NCBI GenBank assembly: GCA_023387135.1
Contig: JAEWIK010000402.1
Location: 1-13,793 of the forward strand
DNA length: 13,793 bases
Source: Actinomycetes bacterium
Lineage (GTDB): Bacteria; Actinomycetota; Actinomycetes; Propionibacteriales; Propionibacteriaceae
Direction: 5' to 3'
Shown here: in pieces, positions 7,801 through 13,793 of the stretch
Position numbering within the stretch: position 1 is the first letter of the stretch
How the letters are laid out: the number at the start of each line of letters is the position of its first letter
Notes under the pieces: model-generated
The model's database searches: none
What the model saw: only the letters and a program-made list of their open reading frames with translations
Told to the model about the DNA's origin: nothing
Made by a program: the position numbers and the translations under genes

Positions 7801-7818
7801 CGCCGTCCTAGGACGGCG
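7801..7818. terminator. Perfect 18-bp palindrome spanning the GntR stop codon
   Basis: CGCCGTCCTAGGACGGCG is fully self-complementary and contains the TAG stop of the GntR gene (7808-7810). As RNA it forms a 7-bp GC-rich stem with a CTAG loop. It is most likely part of transcription termination or 3'-end protection. No U tract follows, and a protein-binding role is equally possible on sequence alone. Confidence 0.5.
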
Positions 7819-8527
7819 TCTGCAGCTTCACGAAGTAGCGGTACATGTCGCCGCGTGCCGCGGACCGCGCGAACTCCATGGGCTGTCCACGGCGGCTCGT
7901 CGTGAACCGCTGGACCACGAGGAGCGGCTGCCCCTCCGCGATCTCCAGCGCCGCCGCCTCTCGCGGGTTCGCCGCCTCGGCGCCGATGTACTCGACCGCC
8001 TCGGCGACCTGGTCGTCGGCAACGCGGTTGAGGAGCTGGTACAACGACCCGAGACGGGTGAACTCCCTCACGTCGAGCCGGCTGCCGAGGCTGTCAGGCA
8101 GCCACGAGTCGTTCACCGCGAAGGCCTTCCCCGACGCCGTGGCGATCCGGCGGAGTACCCAGATCGGCTGGCCGCCGAAGAACGCCACCAGTTCGGGCTT
8201 GGGGGTCGGGTCGATGCCCAGCGTGACCAACTTGATGCCGGGCTCGAAACCGAGGTCGCGAATCACCTCGCTGATGCTGCGCAGCGAACTCAGCGAGTGC
8301 ATGATCCCGGTCTGCCGCGTGACGTAGCAGCCCGAACCCCGCCGGGTGTTCACCAGGCCGACGTCCGACAGCCGCGCGATCGCCGACCGCACTGTGTTGC
8401 GGCTCACGCCGTACCTCTGCATCAGTTGGGTCTCGCTGGGGAGCTTGGCGCCGGGCCGCAGCTTGCCGGTCTTCATCTGCTCGGTGAGGTCAGCCGAGAT
8501 CTGCAGGTACTTGGCGGCCGCCGGCAT
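7808..8527 (-). CDS. GntR-family (HutC subfamily) transcriptional regulator with UTRA domain
   Basis: A 239-aa regulator. Residues 6-69 are the winged helix-turn-helix: KYLQISADLTEQMKTGKL, PGAKLPSETQLMQRYGVSRN, TVRSAIARL, then the wing ending RRGSGCYVT. Residues about 86-233 form a UTRA effector domain, the HutC-type ligand-binding fold that usually senses sugars, sugar phosphates or related small molecules. The ATG at 8527 has GGGGA three nucleotides upstream, a short spacing. The gene lies 92 nt downstream of the ABC/kinase/hydrolase operon on the same strand, so it may be the last cistron of that operon or have its own promoter. The interleaved dyads at 8549-8588 could be its own operator. 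Its association with a PfkB kinase and an ADP-ribosylglycohydrolase mirrors E. coli yegW beside yegU and yegV. The effector is unknown. Confidence 0.93.
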   Translation of the reverse strand: MPAAAKYLQISADLTEQMKTGKLRPGAKLPSETQLMQRYGVSRNTVRSAIARLSDVGLVNTRRGSGCYVTRQTGIMHSLSSLRSISEVIRDLGFEPGIKLVTLGIDPTPKPELVAFFGGQPIWVLRRIATASGKAFAVNDSWLPDSLGSRLDVREFTRLGSLYQLLNRVADDQVAEAVEYIGAEAANPREAAALEIAEGQPLLVVQRFTTSRRGQPMEFARSAARGDMYRYFVKLQTPS

Positions 8528-8548
8528 GGTTCCCCGTTCTTGTGTCGG

Positions 8549-8588
8549 CCTTGGGTTGCGTCACCAACCACCCAAGGTTATTGGTTGG
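8549..8588. promoter_or_regulatory. Two interleaved inverted repeats upstream of the GntR gene
   Basis: Dyad A is CCTTGGGT (8549-8556) with ACCCAAGG (8570-8577). Dyad B is CCAACCA (8564-8570) with TGGTTGG (8582-8588). The right arm of A lies in the spacer of B, and the left arm of B lies in the spacer of A; the centres are 13 bp apart. The region starts 22 bp before the GntR ATG. It may hold two operator sites for the GntR dimer, or alternative RNA structures in the leader. No clear promoter hexamers were recognised. Confidence 0.55.
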
Positions 8589-8592
8589 ACGG

Positions 8593-8606
8593 CCGGCGAT
8601 CGCCGG
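8593..8606 (-). terminator. Perfect 14-bp palindrome just after the hydrolase stop
   Basis: CCGGCGATCGCCGG is self-complementary and lies 13 nt after the stop of the last operon gene. It could fold as a 5-bp GC stem with a GATC loop and act as a weak terminator or processing site between the operon and the GntR gene. There is no U tract, and a DNA-binding site is an alternative. Confidence 0.4.
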
Positions 8607-8619
8607 TCTTGGAGAAGGT

Positions 8620-9663
8620 TCAGTCGGTGTTGGCGACGCGCGCGAGAGCCTCCGCCAGCGGACGCAGGTCGAGACCGTTCGCCTCGCTCACCGCACGCAG
8701 CCTGTCCTCGGGGACCGCCGCGATGCCCCCGAAGGCGCCGGCGATCGAGCCCGCCATGCAGCCGACGGTGTCGGAATCGCCGCCGGCGCTCGCGCAGAGC
8801 ACCGCCGTCGTCCACGGGTCGCCGCCCGCCGCCACGAAGAAGCCGATCGCGGCCGGTACCGCTTCGGACGCCGGGAGCCCCGTTCCGACGACCCTGCTCA
8901 CGCGATGCACTGCATCGGCCAGGTCGTCCGACCGCATCGCCGCGTCGACGGCGATGTCGATCCTGTCGATGATGCTGGGGGCGGGCACCGTGCGTCCGTG
9001 CTCGCGCCCCAGGGCGTCGCCGAGCCGGGCACCTTCGCGCGCCGCCCTGACGATGCCTGTCACAGTGCTCTCCCCACCGGCTGCAGCCGCGACCGCCGCC
9101 GCGATGGCGGCTGCTCCGGAGACTCCGGCGTTGGTGTTGTGGCTGGGGACGCACGTGAGGAAGGCCGCATGAGCGGCGGCCGAGACGTTCCCGGGGTTCA
9201 CCAGACCTGCTGGCGCGCACCGCATGGCACCGCCGTTGCTGCTGCCCTCGGTCATGATCCTTCCGGCTTTTCCGACCTCCCAGGGATCCTGACCCTCGCG
9301 CAGGCGATCGATGGCCTTGCGCGTGGTCGGCCCGGCGAAGTGGGGGTAGTACTGGGGCAGCTTCGCCCATTCGACGATCATTCGCCCCACAGCCTCGGGG
9401 GTCGCCTGGCCCTCCCCGTCGATGAAGACCTGGGCCAGCATGAGCATCTGGCTGGAGTCGTCGGTGAACTGAGCGGCGGACCTGCCGAGTGCGTACGGAG
9501 AGTCGCTGGGCGGCGCGTAGAAGTCCTCGACCGGGAATCCCCAGAGTCTCTCGATCTCCGGAATCGACCGCTCCTCGGTGGGAGCGCCGAGCGCGTCGGC
9601 GATGCAGGCCGCTGCCAGCGAGCCGTGGATCCGGTCGACAAGGGTGGTCACACGGGTGGTCAC
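8620..9663 (-). CDS. ADP-ribosylglycohydrolase (DraG/ARH-fold) family hydrolase, YegU-like
   Basis: A 347-aa cytoplasmic hydrolase of the all-helical, two-metal ADP-ribosylglycohydrolase fold. The family cleaves N- or O-glycosidic bonds to ribose. Motifs appear in order: GSLAAACIADALGAPTE (14-30), FTDDSSQ (66-72), SSNGGAMRCAPAGL (141-154), PSHNTNAG (173-180) and GGDSDTVGCMAGSIAGAFGG (294-313). The metal ligands known from ARH3 and DraG (Thr67, Asp68, Asp69; Asp296, Asp298, Thr299) and a Glu at the catalytic position (E30) are all present, so it should be active. The GTG start at 9663 overlaps the kinase stop (GTGA), and AAGAAGAGG lies 7 nt upstream. Its place behind a PfkB kinase and a sugar importer argues for a metabolic substrate such as an imported ribosyl- or furanosyl-compound, rather than ADP-ribosylated protein. 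That is inference; E. coli YegU is the nearest contextual parallel. Confidence 0.9.
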   Translation of the reverse strand: MTTRVTTLVDRIHGSLAAACIADALGAPTEERSIPEIERLWGFPVEDFYAPPSDSPYALGRSAAQFTDDSSQMLMLAQVFIDGEGQATPEAVGRMIVEWAKLPQYYPHFAGPTTRKAIDRLREGQDPWEVGKAGRIMTEGSSNGGAMRCAPAGLVNPGNVSAAAHAAFLTCVPSHNTNAGVSGAAAIAAAVAAAAGGESTVTGIVRAAREGARLGDALGREHGRTVPAPSIIDRIDIAVDAAMRSDDLADAVHRVSRVVGTGLPASEAVPAAIGFFVAAGGDPWTTAVLCASAGGDSDTVGCMAGSIAGAFGGIAAVPEDRLRAVSEANGLDLRPLAEALARVANTD

Positions 9664-10592
9664 TTCGGAACCTCTTCTTCGGACGGTGGGATGGGCTGGG
9701 AGGGCGACGGACGGCTTCGGGACAGGTACGAGCGGGCGCCGAGGCTTTCGACGCAGTGGCTGCCTGCCACAGCCGCGGCGGCAAGCGCCTCGGGAACCGA
9801 GGCGCCGGCCATGACGTGGCCGAGGAATGTGCCGTTGTGTGCGTCGCCGGCACCGGTGCTGTCGGCGACGACTGTCGGCACTCCTGGCTGGAACCATTCG
9901 GTCCCCGCCTGGACGGCCAGGGCACCGCGAGCGCCGTCTGTCACCACCGTGAGCTCGGGGCCACGGTCGGCGATGAGCCTCGCGAGACCGTGAAGACCCT
10001 CGGCAGGTGAGTCGGGGAACGCCTTCGTGTTGGAGAAGACGACCGACGCCTTCGCGGCGAGGTCGAGCGCGCTTCGGGGGTCGCGGCCGAACGCGCTGCG
10101 TTCGAGGTCGACCACCAGCCGCGCCCCCGCTGCCAGCACCAGGTCGGCGACCCGGTGCGCCCACACGAGGTCGTCGGCGAGGACGTAGACATGGCCCGAC
10201 GCTTCCAGCGACGCCACGTCTATTTCCTCGACCAGAGGGACCTTCACCCCGGTATCGGCGCCGACGAGGGCCTTCTCGCCAGTCGAATCGAGCTGCACGT
10301 AGCACTGGAACGTCCTGGCGCCCGGCACGCTGCGCGAAGGACCGACGTCGACGCCGAGGGCCGTCAGGCCGTCAAGGATCTCGAGGCCGTCGGGGTCCGA
10401 CCCGAGCCGGGTCTGGTACAAGGTCCGCGCTCCAGCGGCGGCCGCGGCTGCCGCGAAGCTCGCTGCCATGCCGCCCCCGAACACTCCGAGCAATTCGCCG
10501 ATCGCCTTCTGGTCGGCTCCCGGGAAGAAGGGGACGGACACGTAGGTGTCGACGCTGAGGTCGCCGATGGCGAACAGGTCCCAGGCGCTCAT
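9660..10592 (-). CDS. PfkB-family carbohydrate (or nucleoside) kinase, YegV-like
   Basis: A 310-aa ribokinase-superfamily kinase that phosphorylates a sugar or nucleoside hydroxyl using ATP. GDLSVD (10-15) is the substrate-binding start. GGMAASFAAAAAAAG (40-54) is the first PfkB signature. VVTDGARGALAV (216-227) precedes the anion-hole motif DSTGAGDAHNGTFLGH (244-259), with D250 as catalytic base. Two details are unusual: the normally conserved Asn of the first signature is Ser45, and the last motif has Ser where Thr is usual (DSTGAGD). A Pro/Ser/Glu-rich tail (about 291-310) extends past the fold. The ATG at 10592 overlaps the permease stop (ATGA), with GAGGAG 7 nt upstream. The probable substrate is the sugar imported by the linked ABC system or released by the downstream hydrolase; its identity is not readable. 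Confidence 0.93.
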   Translation of the reverse strand: MSAWDLFAIGDLSVDTYVSVPFFPGADQKAIGELLGVFGGGMAASFAAAAAAAGARTLYQTRLGSDPDGLEILDGLTALGVDVGPSRSVPGARTFQCYVQLDSTGEKALVGADTGVKVPLVEEIDVASLEASGHVYVLADDLVWAHRVADLVLAAGARLVVDLERSAFGRDPRSALDLAAKASVVFSNTKAFPDSPAEGLHGLARLIADRGPELTVVTDGARGALAVQAGTEWFQPGVPTVVADSTGAGDAHNGTFLGHVMAGASVPEALAAAAVAGSHCVESLGARSYLSRSRPSPSQPIPPSEEEVPK

Positions 10593-11563
10593 GTCTGCGC
10601 TCCTCGCGGCGACCGGGTGGCGGCGAGGAAGCGGTTGAACAGGACGCTGACCACCAGGATCGCGCCGAGAATGCCCACCTGGATGGAGTTGCCCACCCCG
10701 GCGAGCTGGAGGCCGGTGTTGACCACCACGACCAGCAGCACACCCAGCAACACCCCGGAGAGATGGCCCTTCCCTCCGAAGATGTCGATGCCGCCGAGGA
10801 CCGCGATGGTGATCGCCTGCAGTTCGAGCCCGACTCCGGCGGACGGACGGGCCGTCAGCAACCACGAGTTGGTGACCACGGCGCCTGTCGCCGCCAGCAC
10901 GCCCGCGATGACGTACAGCCTGATCCTGAGAGACCGCACGTCGACCCCGACGAGGTCGGCGGCGCGTTCGCTGGTGCCGGTCTGGTAGATCTGCTGGCCG
11001 CCGCGCGTCCGGCGCATCGCCCACATGGCGAAGACGAAGGCCGGTAGCAGGACGAACAGGACCTGGATCGGGATCCCGAGGAGGGCGCCCTGTCCGAGGT
11101 ACCTGAAGCCAGCGACGTCGAAGCCGCCGAACTGCATGCCGCCGGTGAACACGTTCGCCAGCGAGCCGTACAGGTAGAGCGTGCTGAGCGTCGCGATCAG
11201 TGGAGGGATGCCCACCACGCTGACGAGCAGGCCGTTGACCAGGCCGAGGACCGCTCCGCACGTCAGCGCCAACGCGGCCGCCGCCCACGGGTTCCAGCCG
11301 AGCCCTTCGGTCAGCCATCCCATGAAGACCCCGGACAGGCTGAGCATCGCGCCGATCGACAGGTCGATGCCGCCGCCACCGCCGAGGATGACAATCGCCT
11401 GGCCGAGGGCGAGCAGCCCGATCACCGCGCCGTACTGCGTCATCGAGAGCAGGTTGTCGACCTGCAGGAAGTAGGGCGAGAGGGCACTCATGATGGCCGC
11501 GACCACCACGATCACGATCGAGAGGAAGATCCGCCGATCGCCCAGGACGTTGGTGAGCCTCAC
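10589..11563 (-). CDS. Ribose-type (RbsC-like) sugar ABC transporter permease, second of two
   Basis: A 324-aa integral membrane protein of the BPD_transp_2 / RbsC family, about eight to ten hydrophobic helices. Family marks are ILGGGGGIDLSIGAMLSLSG near 58-77, the cytoplasmic loop with GTSERAADLVGVDVRSLRIR that contacts the ATPase, and AVLGGIDIFGGKGHLSGVLL. The start is a GTG overlapping the upstream permease stop (GTGA), with AAGGAG 7 nt before it; the frame stays open upstream, but that is only shadow coding. It should form a heterodimeric channel with the other permease, as in the two-permease YtfT/YjfF (galactofuranose), RhaP/RhaQ and LsrC/LsrD systems. Confidence 0.94.
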   Translation of the reverse strand: MRLTNVLGDRRIFLSIVIVVVAAIMSALSPYFLQVDNLLSMTQYGAVIGLLALGQAIVILGGGGGIDLSIGAMLSLSGVFMGWLTEGLGWNPWAAAALALTCGAVLGLVNGLLVSVVGIPPLIATLSTLYLYGSLANVFTGGMQFGGFDVAGFRYLGQGALLGIPIQVLFVLLPAFVFAMWAMRRTRGGQQIYQTGTSERAADLVGVDVRSLRIRLYVIAGVLAATGAVVTNSWLLTARPSAGVGLELQAITIAVLGGIDIFGGKGHLSGVLLGVLLVVVVNTGLQLAGVGNSIQVGILGAILVVSVLFNRFLAATRSPRGAQT

Positions 11564-12543
11564 GCTAGTGCTCCTTGCTTGCGAGTGATGACCCGGTTGG
11601 TCACGACATCCACCGCCACCGCCAAGGCGACGGCGGCACCCACCATGGCGCCGCTCCACAGCGACGGCACGCCGGCGAGCACGATGCCCTTCTGCAGGAC
11701 GGCGATGAACAGCAGCCCGCCCAGCGTGCGGATCACGCCCCCCTGACCGCCCAGGATGCTGGTGCCGCCGACGACGACGGCGGCGACCGCCGCTATCGAC
11801 ATGTCGGCGCCGCTGTTGGCCTGGATCACTCCCACCCTGCCCACGTACAGCATGGCCGCCACCGACACCAGCGCCCCGAGCACGAGGTAGGTGAAGAAGG
11901 TGACTCGGCCGGCGGGCACCCCGAGCAACCGGGCGCCTACCGAGTCGTTCCCGACCGCGTAGATGTGCCTGCCGAACCTTCGCATGCGCAGGACGTAGGC
12001 GAGCACCGCGTAGATCAGCAGGATGGGAAACACGAGCAGGGGGATGCCGGCGACGGGCTGGGCGCTGAGGAGGGGCAGGACCGGGCCGCCGAACCTGTCG
12101 CGGCTGTTCCAGAGCACGAAGAGGACCGTCTGGTAGACCGCTGACATGCCGAGGGTGGCGATGATCGGGGCCACCCCTCCGAACACGACGATGCCGCCGT
12201 TGAAGGCGCCCATCAGTACCCCGCACACCAGGGCCAGCGCCACCACGAGCCATGAGTCGACGCCGGAACTCATCGCCGTCGCCACCACCCAGGCGATGAC
12301 ACCCATCATCGGGCCCACCGAGACGTCGATGCCGCCGAGCAGGATGACGAGCGTCATCCCCGCGGCGAGCAACGCGAGGTCGGCGCTGTTCACGATGAGG
12401 TCGGTGATGTTTCCGGCGGTCCAGAACTGGTCGCTCAGCACACTGAAGACGAGAAGCTCGCCGATCAGCAGCACGGGCATGAGCCCGTTCCGCAGGAGGC
12501 GCACGATCCTGTTGGTGCCGTGAGCAAAGGTGTCCACTGTCAT
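11560..12543 (-). CDS. Ribose-type (RbsC-like) sugar ABC transporter permease, first of two
   Basis: A 327-aa membrane protein of the same BPD_transp_2 family as its downstream neighbour but clearly diverged from it. Diagnostic segments are LVILLGGIDVSVGPMMGV in the first third, VAPIIATLGMSAVYQTVLF, the ATPase-contact loop AVGNDSVGARLLGVPAGRV, and VVVGGTSILGGQGGVIRTLGG near the end. About eight to ten hydrophobic helices are visible. The ATG at 12543 overlaps the ATPase stop (ATGA), with GAGAGG 5 nt upstream. It pairs with the other permease to import a small sugar or sugar-like solute. The substrate cannot be told from the sequence. Confidence 0.95.
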   Translation of the reverse strand: MTVDTFAHGTNRIVRLLRNGLMPVLLIGELLVFSVLSDQFWTAGNITDLIVNSADLALLAAGMTLVILLGGIDVSVGPMMGVIAWVVATAMSSGVDSWLVVALALVCGVLMGAFNGGIVVFGGVAPIIATLGMSAVYQTVLFVLWNSRDRFGGPVLPLLSAQPVAGIPLLVFPILLIYAVLAYVLRMRRFGRHIYAVGNDSVGARLLGVPAGRVTFFTYLVLGALVSVAAMLYVGRVGVIQANSGADMSIAAVAAVVVGGTSILGGQGGVIRTLGGLLFIAVLQKGIVLAGVPSLWSGAMVGAAVALAVAVDVVTNRVITRKQGALA

Positions 12544-13793
12544 GCCGACCTCTCAGTCGAATCGACGCCGAGGGTCGCCCTGAGGACGGCGTCCTCGTTG
12601 CGATCGGCGCCCACGAGGTTCGCCTGCACGCGGCCGGAGCGCATGACGACGATGCGGTCGGAGATCGCGAGGAGCTCGGGCAGTTCGCTGGAGATGACCA
12701 GGATCCCGATGCCCTGGTCGGCGAGGCCGAGGATCCGGGCATGGATCTCCGCCTTGGTGCCCACGTCGATGCCACGGGTCGGCTCGTCGAGGACGAGGAG
12801 GTCGGGTTCCGTGACGAGCCAGCGCGCGTACAGCACCTTCTGCTGGTGGCCGCCCGACAGCCCGGTGACCGGGAACGCGGGGCTGGGCGCCTTGATCCGG
12901 AGGCTCTTGATGCCTTCCGTCACGATGGTGGCCAGTCGGCGCCGGTCGAGCCTGCCGACGGCGTTGCTCATTCGACGCAGCATCGCGGCGACGATGTTGT
13001 CGCCGGTGGTCATGTCGGGGAAGATCCCCTGGGTCTTGCGGTCCTCGGGCAGGTAGGCCACGCCGCTGCGGATCGCGTCCCGGGGCGATGTGGGCGCGTA
13101 GCGCGCGCCCTTGAGGGTCATGGTCCCCGAGTCGGGTCGGGTGTCGCCGAACAGTGTCAGGGCGAGTTCGGTACGGCCGGAGCCGACGAGCCCGTACAGT
13201 CCGACGATCTCACCGGCCGCGACATCGAGGTCGACGTCCTCGTAGTTGCCGGCCTGGGACAGTCCCCTGACGCTGATGAGTTCGGCGCCGCCGTGGTCAT
13301 GGCCTCGAGCCACCACTTCGGCGACAGCACGACCGCTCATAAGTTGGATGATCGAGTCGTGGTCGGCCTTGCCCGCCGGCAGGTCTCCTGCCAGCGCGCC
13401 GTCCTTGAGCACCACCACCCGGTCCGCCACCCGCGGCAGTTCGTCGAAGCGGTGCGTGATGTAGAGGATGGTGACGCCCTTGGCGGCCAGGCGATCGACG
13501 ATGCCGAACAGCCGCTCGGCCTCGTTGGCGGTGAGAATCGATGTCGGCTCATCGAGGATCAGCACCTTGCACTTGACGTGCACTGCCCGTGCGATTAGGG
13601 CCATCTGCTGCTCGGCGAGGCTCAGCGATCCCATCGGCCTCCCCAGCAGGCCGGGATCGAGATCGAGTTCCGCGAAGGCGTCGCGGGCGGCCTCGCGCAT
13701 GCGGGCCCAGGCGAGATCACCCGTCCGGGTCACGAGCTCGCGTCCCACGAACACGTTCTCCAGGACGCTCAGGTGCTCGAAGAAGGAAGGCTC
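12540..13793 (-). CDS. Sugar ABC transporter ATP-binding protein (RbsA-like, two NBDs), 5' end cut by window edge
   Basis: 417 residues are visible. Full-length RbsA/MglA-type ATPases have about 500, so the start and the first Walker A motif lie beyond 13793. The frame is open to the last base: EPSFFEHLSVLENVFVGRE is the Q-loop region of the first domain. That domain also shows the signature LSLAEQQ (57-63), Walker B LILDEPTS (78-85) and the H-loop histidine (H114). The second domain shows GLYGLVGSGRTE (198-209), signature LSGGHQQK (312-319) and Walker B LVLDEPTRGID (333-343). Arg for Lys in the second Walker A and Ser in place of the H-loop His (ISSELPE) are normal for the second NBD of this family. 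It powers the two downstream permeases. The substrate-binding protein should lie further upstream or elsewhere. Confidence 0.95.
   Translation of the reverse strand, partial: EPSFFEHLSVLENVFVGRELVTRTGDLAWARMREAARDAFAELDLDPGLLGRPMGSLSLAEQQMALIARAVHVKCKVLILDEPTSILTANEAERLFGIVDRLAAKGVTILYITHRFDELPRVADRVVVLKDGALAGDLPAGKADHDSIIQLMSGRAVAEVVARGHDHGGAELISVRGLSQAGNYEDVDLDVAAGEIVGLYGLVGSGRTELALTLFGDTRPDSGTMTLKGARYAPTSPRDAIRSGVAYLPEDRKTQGIFPDMTTGDNIVAAMLRRMSNAVGRLDRRRLATIVTEGIKSLRIKAPSPAFPVTGLSGGHQQKVLYARWLVTEPDLLVLDEPTRGIDVGTKAEIHARILGLADQGIGILVISSELPELLAISDRIVVMRSGRVQANLVGADRNEDAVLRATLGVDSTERSA

Noticed and set aside
8542..9993. A 483-codon plus-strand frame opposite the hydrolase and kinase genes
   Set aside because: It crosses two well-supported minus-strand genes and has no motifs; it is a codon-bias shadow.
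12741..13598. A 285-codon plus-strand frame opposite the ABC ATPase
   Set aside because: It is antisense to an ATPase with complete signature and Walker B motifs, and has no domain of its own.
1..13793. CRISPR array, tRNA/rRNA, insertion sequence or prophage genes
   Set aside because: No regularly spaced direct repeats, tRNA-like sequence, transposase, integrase or phage motif was found on either strand.

Overview
The window is high-GC DNA (clearly well above 60% GC, with G/C at most third codon positions). It carries long secreted Ig-rich proteins, GTG starts and GGAGG-type ribosome binding sites. This points to an actinomycete; I cannot place it at genus level. There are eight clear or partial protein genes plus a possible ninth at the left edge. 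No RNA genes, insertion sequences or CRISPR arrays were seen.

Layout. (1) Positions 1-948: a TetR-family regulator on the plus strand (269-883). It is preceded by a 10-bp-arm inverted repeat (130-153) that looks like a TetR operator, and possibly by the start of a divergent gene running off the left edge. A very strong dyad (899-934) closes the region between the convergent TetR and mannosidase genes. (2) Positions 949-7643, minus strand: a secreted multidomain GH92 alpha-mannosidase (1543 aa) and, 59 nt upstream of it, a secreted protein with no recognisable enzyme domain (about 651 aa). That second protein carries one domain that is also found behind the GH92 catalytic module, followed by four Ig-like repeats. 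A LacI/GalR-type operator (7628-7643) sits in front of the pair. (3) Positions 7801-8588: a HutC-type GntR regulator with dyads at both ends of its gene. (4) Positions 8620-13793, minus strand: a tightly packed operon of sugar ABC ATPase (5' end outside the window), two RbsC-type permeases, a PfkB-family kinase and an ADP-ribosylglycohydrolase-family hydrolase. Each of the four junctions is a 4-nt ATGA or GTGA stop/start overlap.

How it fits together. Hydrolase + PfkB kinase + HutC/GntR regulator is the same combination as the poorly understood yegU-yegV-yegW genes of E. coli. Here a two-permease ribose-type ABC importer takes the place of the YegT permease. I infer import of a small pentose-, furanose- or nucleoside-like glycoside, cleavage by the hydrolase and phosphorylation by the kinase, under GntR control. 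The adjacent GH92 and its companion may be a separate module for extracellular mannose-containing glycans, because they have their own LacI-like operator and no LacI gene is in the window. The link between the two modules is unproven. The ABC substrate-binding protein is not in the window.
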